DNA from: Pseudomonadota bacterium
Lineage (GTDB): Bacteria; Myxococcota; Myxococcia; Myxococcales; Myxococcaceae
Assembly (NCBI GenBank): GCA_023424585.1
Contig: JAFADT010000546.1
Coordinates: forward strand, 1 to 14,713
DNA: 14,713 nucleotides
Direction of reading: 5' to 3'
A model generated the notes under the pieces. That model was not told where the DNA came from. It saw only the letters and a program-made list of their open reading frames with translations, and did no database searches. The position numbers and the translations under genes are program-made. Position 1 is the stretch's first letter. Every line of letters begins with the position of its first letter. Below are positions 13,843 to 14,713 of this stretch, piece after piece.

Positions 13843-14562
13843 ATGTCTCAGCAATGGATCTGGATGAGCGTGGCGGCGGGCACCCTGGCGCTGGGCTCCG
13901 CGAGCGCGCAGGTGGATCCGACCTCCGCGGGCGCCATCACCACCGGCCAGCCGAACCCCGGGGCTCCGGCGGGCACGCCCGCCCCCAGCGGAGGCGCGTT
14001 GGACACCCCGGTGGCGCAGCCGCTGGGTGACACCCCCAGCGCGGGCACGGGCGGCAGCGGCACGAGCACGGGCGGCGGCACGAGCACGGGCGCGGTGATT
14101 CCGCAGCCGTACAGCCCCCAGCCGTCCCTCTCCGGCAGCGCGTCCGACACCCTGCCGCCCAGCCCCGGCAACGCGACCACCGTGACGGGCGGCGGCACGG
14201 TGGTGGCGCCGGGCAGCGCGACCACCGTGACGGGCGAGGGCGCGGTGCTGGCTCCCGGGACCGGCTCCGCCGTGACGGGCTCCACCGGCTCCACCGACAC
14301 CACGGGCGCGCTGATGCCGCCCGCCACGACCACGCCCGGCACCTCGCTGCCGGGCGCCTCCAACAGCACCGTGACGCCGGGCACGCCGACGGGGACGATG
14401 TCCAGCACGGGCGTGGTGCTGCCTCCGGCCCCCAGCACCACGCCTCCGAGCATCACGGGCGGCTCCCAGTCCACCACGCTGTCGCCGGACAGCAACACGT
14501 CCAGCAACTCCGTGACGGCGCCCGGCGGCGGCGACGTGACCCAGCCCCCTGTGGGCCCCTGA
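13843..14562 (+). CDS. Secreted Ser/Thr/Pro/Gly-rich low-complexity protein
   Basis: A 239-residue protein with a clear Sec signal (WIWMSVAAGTLALGSASA, likely cut after Ala22 before Gln23). The mature part has almost no charged or bulky hydrophobic residues and no cysteine: it is Gly, Ser, Thr, Pro and Ala throughout, so probably disordered. It contains a 15-residue tandem repeat (ATTVTGGGTVVAPGS at 111-125, ATTVTGEGAVLAPGT at 126-140) and a short GGSGTSTGGGTSTG repeat. No membrane anchor or cell-wall motif is seen. ATG 13843 has AAGGAG 8 nt upstream. It lies 47 bp after the MMPL gene, on the same strand. I recognise no family; a secreted or envelope-associated linker-like protein is all that can be said. 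The composition makes database hits unreliable. Confidence 0.75.
   Translation: MSQQWIWMSVAAGTLALGSASAQVDPTSAGAITTGQPNPGAPAGTPAPSGGALDTPVAQPLGDTPSAGTGGSGTSTGGGTSTGAVIPQPYSPQPSLSGSASDTLPPSPGNATTVTGGGTVVAPGSATTVTGEGAVLAPGTGSAVTGSTGSTDTTGALMPPATTTPGTSLPGASNSTVTPGTPTGTMSSTGVVLPPAPSTTPPSITGGSQSTTLSPDSNTSSNSVTAPGGGDVTQPPVGP
14173..14262 (+). repeat. Two-copy 45-bp in-frame tandem repeat
   Basis: Copies at 14173-14217 and 14218-14262 both begin GCGACCACCGTGACGGGC and keep the reading frame, giving two 15-residue units. The second copy has diverged in its later half. Confidence 0.7.
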
Positions 14563-14713
14563 GTCCCGCGGGGTCGGGCTCGCTGGCTCGCACTCCGGGC
14601 CACCGGGCCCGACGTCCGGCGGACAGCCCCGCGCGGGCAAGCCTCCCCTTGCGTCCGCCTCTGCCGTCCCCCGACCAGGCAGGCGGATGAGCCATCCCTG
14701 CACACACATAGGG
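14563..14713. other. Terminal non-coding stretch
   Basis: No supported gene. The minus-strand frames that enter here continue as the mirror of the low-complexity gene and show no ribosome site, so I leave them out. Confidence 0.4.

Noticed and set aside
13792..14709. Minus-strand open frames covering the low-complexity gene and the right edge
   Set aside because: The plus-strand gene has a strong ribosome site and a clean signal peptide; the minus frames are its mirror with no start signal.
1..14713. Search for tRNA or rRNA genes, CRISPR arrays, insertion sequences, integrases and attachment sites
   Set aside because: No cloverleaf-type sequence, regularly spaced repeat array, transposase/integrase motif or flanking direct repeat was seen. 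Base composition is even, giving no sign of recent transfer.

Overview
This is a very GC-rich window (about 70% G+C, with G or C in nearly every third codon position) with tightly packed genes, overlapping start/stop codons and good GGAG-type ribosome binding sites. Base composition and gene content (a PPOX-type stress protein, an inositol phosphate synthase operon, HpnN-like MMPL transporters, a Pro/Ser/Thr-rich secreted protein) suggest a myxobacterium, probably Myxococcaceae (Myxococcus/Corallococcus type). That assignment is inference; the window has no rRNA or other taxonomic marker.

Layout. Positions 1-857 hold the end of an aldo/keto reductase whose frame runs off the left edge. Next come an unrecognised 164-residue protein on the minus strand (868-1362) and a divergent PPOX-fold general stress protein (1530-2048) ending in a hairpin. 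A 430-bp gap (2049-2478) carries a perfect 18-bp palindrome and a sigma70-like promoter. It leads into a five-gene plus-strand operon (2479-7550): myo-inositol-3-phosphate synthase; a PAP2/Aur1-like membrane enzyme; a CDP-alcohol phosphatidyltransferase fused to a GtrA domain; a secreted lipocalin-like protein; and a dual-specificity-type phosphatase. The first four genes are joined by stop/start overlaps and the fifth follows after 20 bp. Converging on the operon, 9 bp away, is a fatty acid 2-hydroxylase (FA2H/Scs7 type) on the minus strand. Two paralogous MMPL/RND lipid transporters follow, head-to-head (8354-10837 minus, 11270-13795 plus) around a 432-bp divergent control region. The window ends with a secreted low-complexity protein (13843-14562).

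How the genes may work together. The operon reads as a pathway for inositol lipids, most likely inositol sphingolipids: glucose-6-phosphate to inositol-3-phosphate (MIPS); inositol-3-phosphate plus CDP-diacylglycerol to phosphatidylinositol phosphate (CDP-alcohol transferase); removal of the phosphate to give phosphatidylinositol (the Cys-based phosphatase is the candidate); transfer of phosphoinositol to ceramide (the Aur1-like PAP2 enzyme). The neighbouring hydroxylase would 2-hydroxylate the ceramide acyl chain. The GtrA domain, the secreted lipocalin-like protein and the two MMPL transporters are candidates for flipping, carrying and exporting the product to the outer membrane. The enzyme families are visible in the sequence; the pathway assignment and the roles of the transport partners are inference. 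The enzymes that make ceramide (serine palmitoyltransferase and others) are not in this window.
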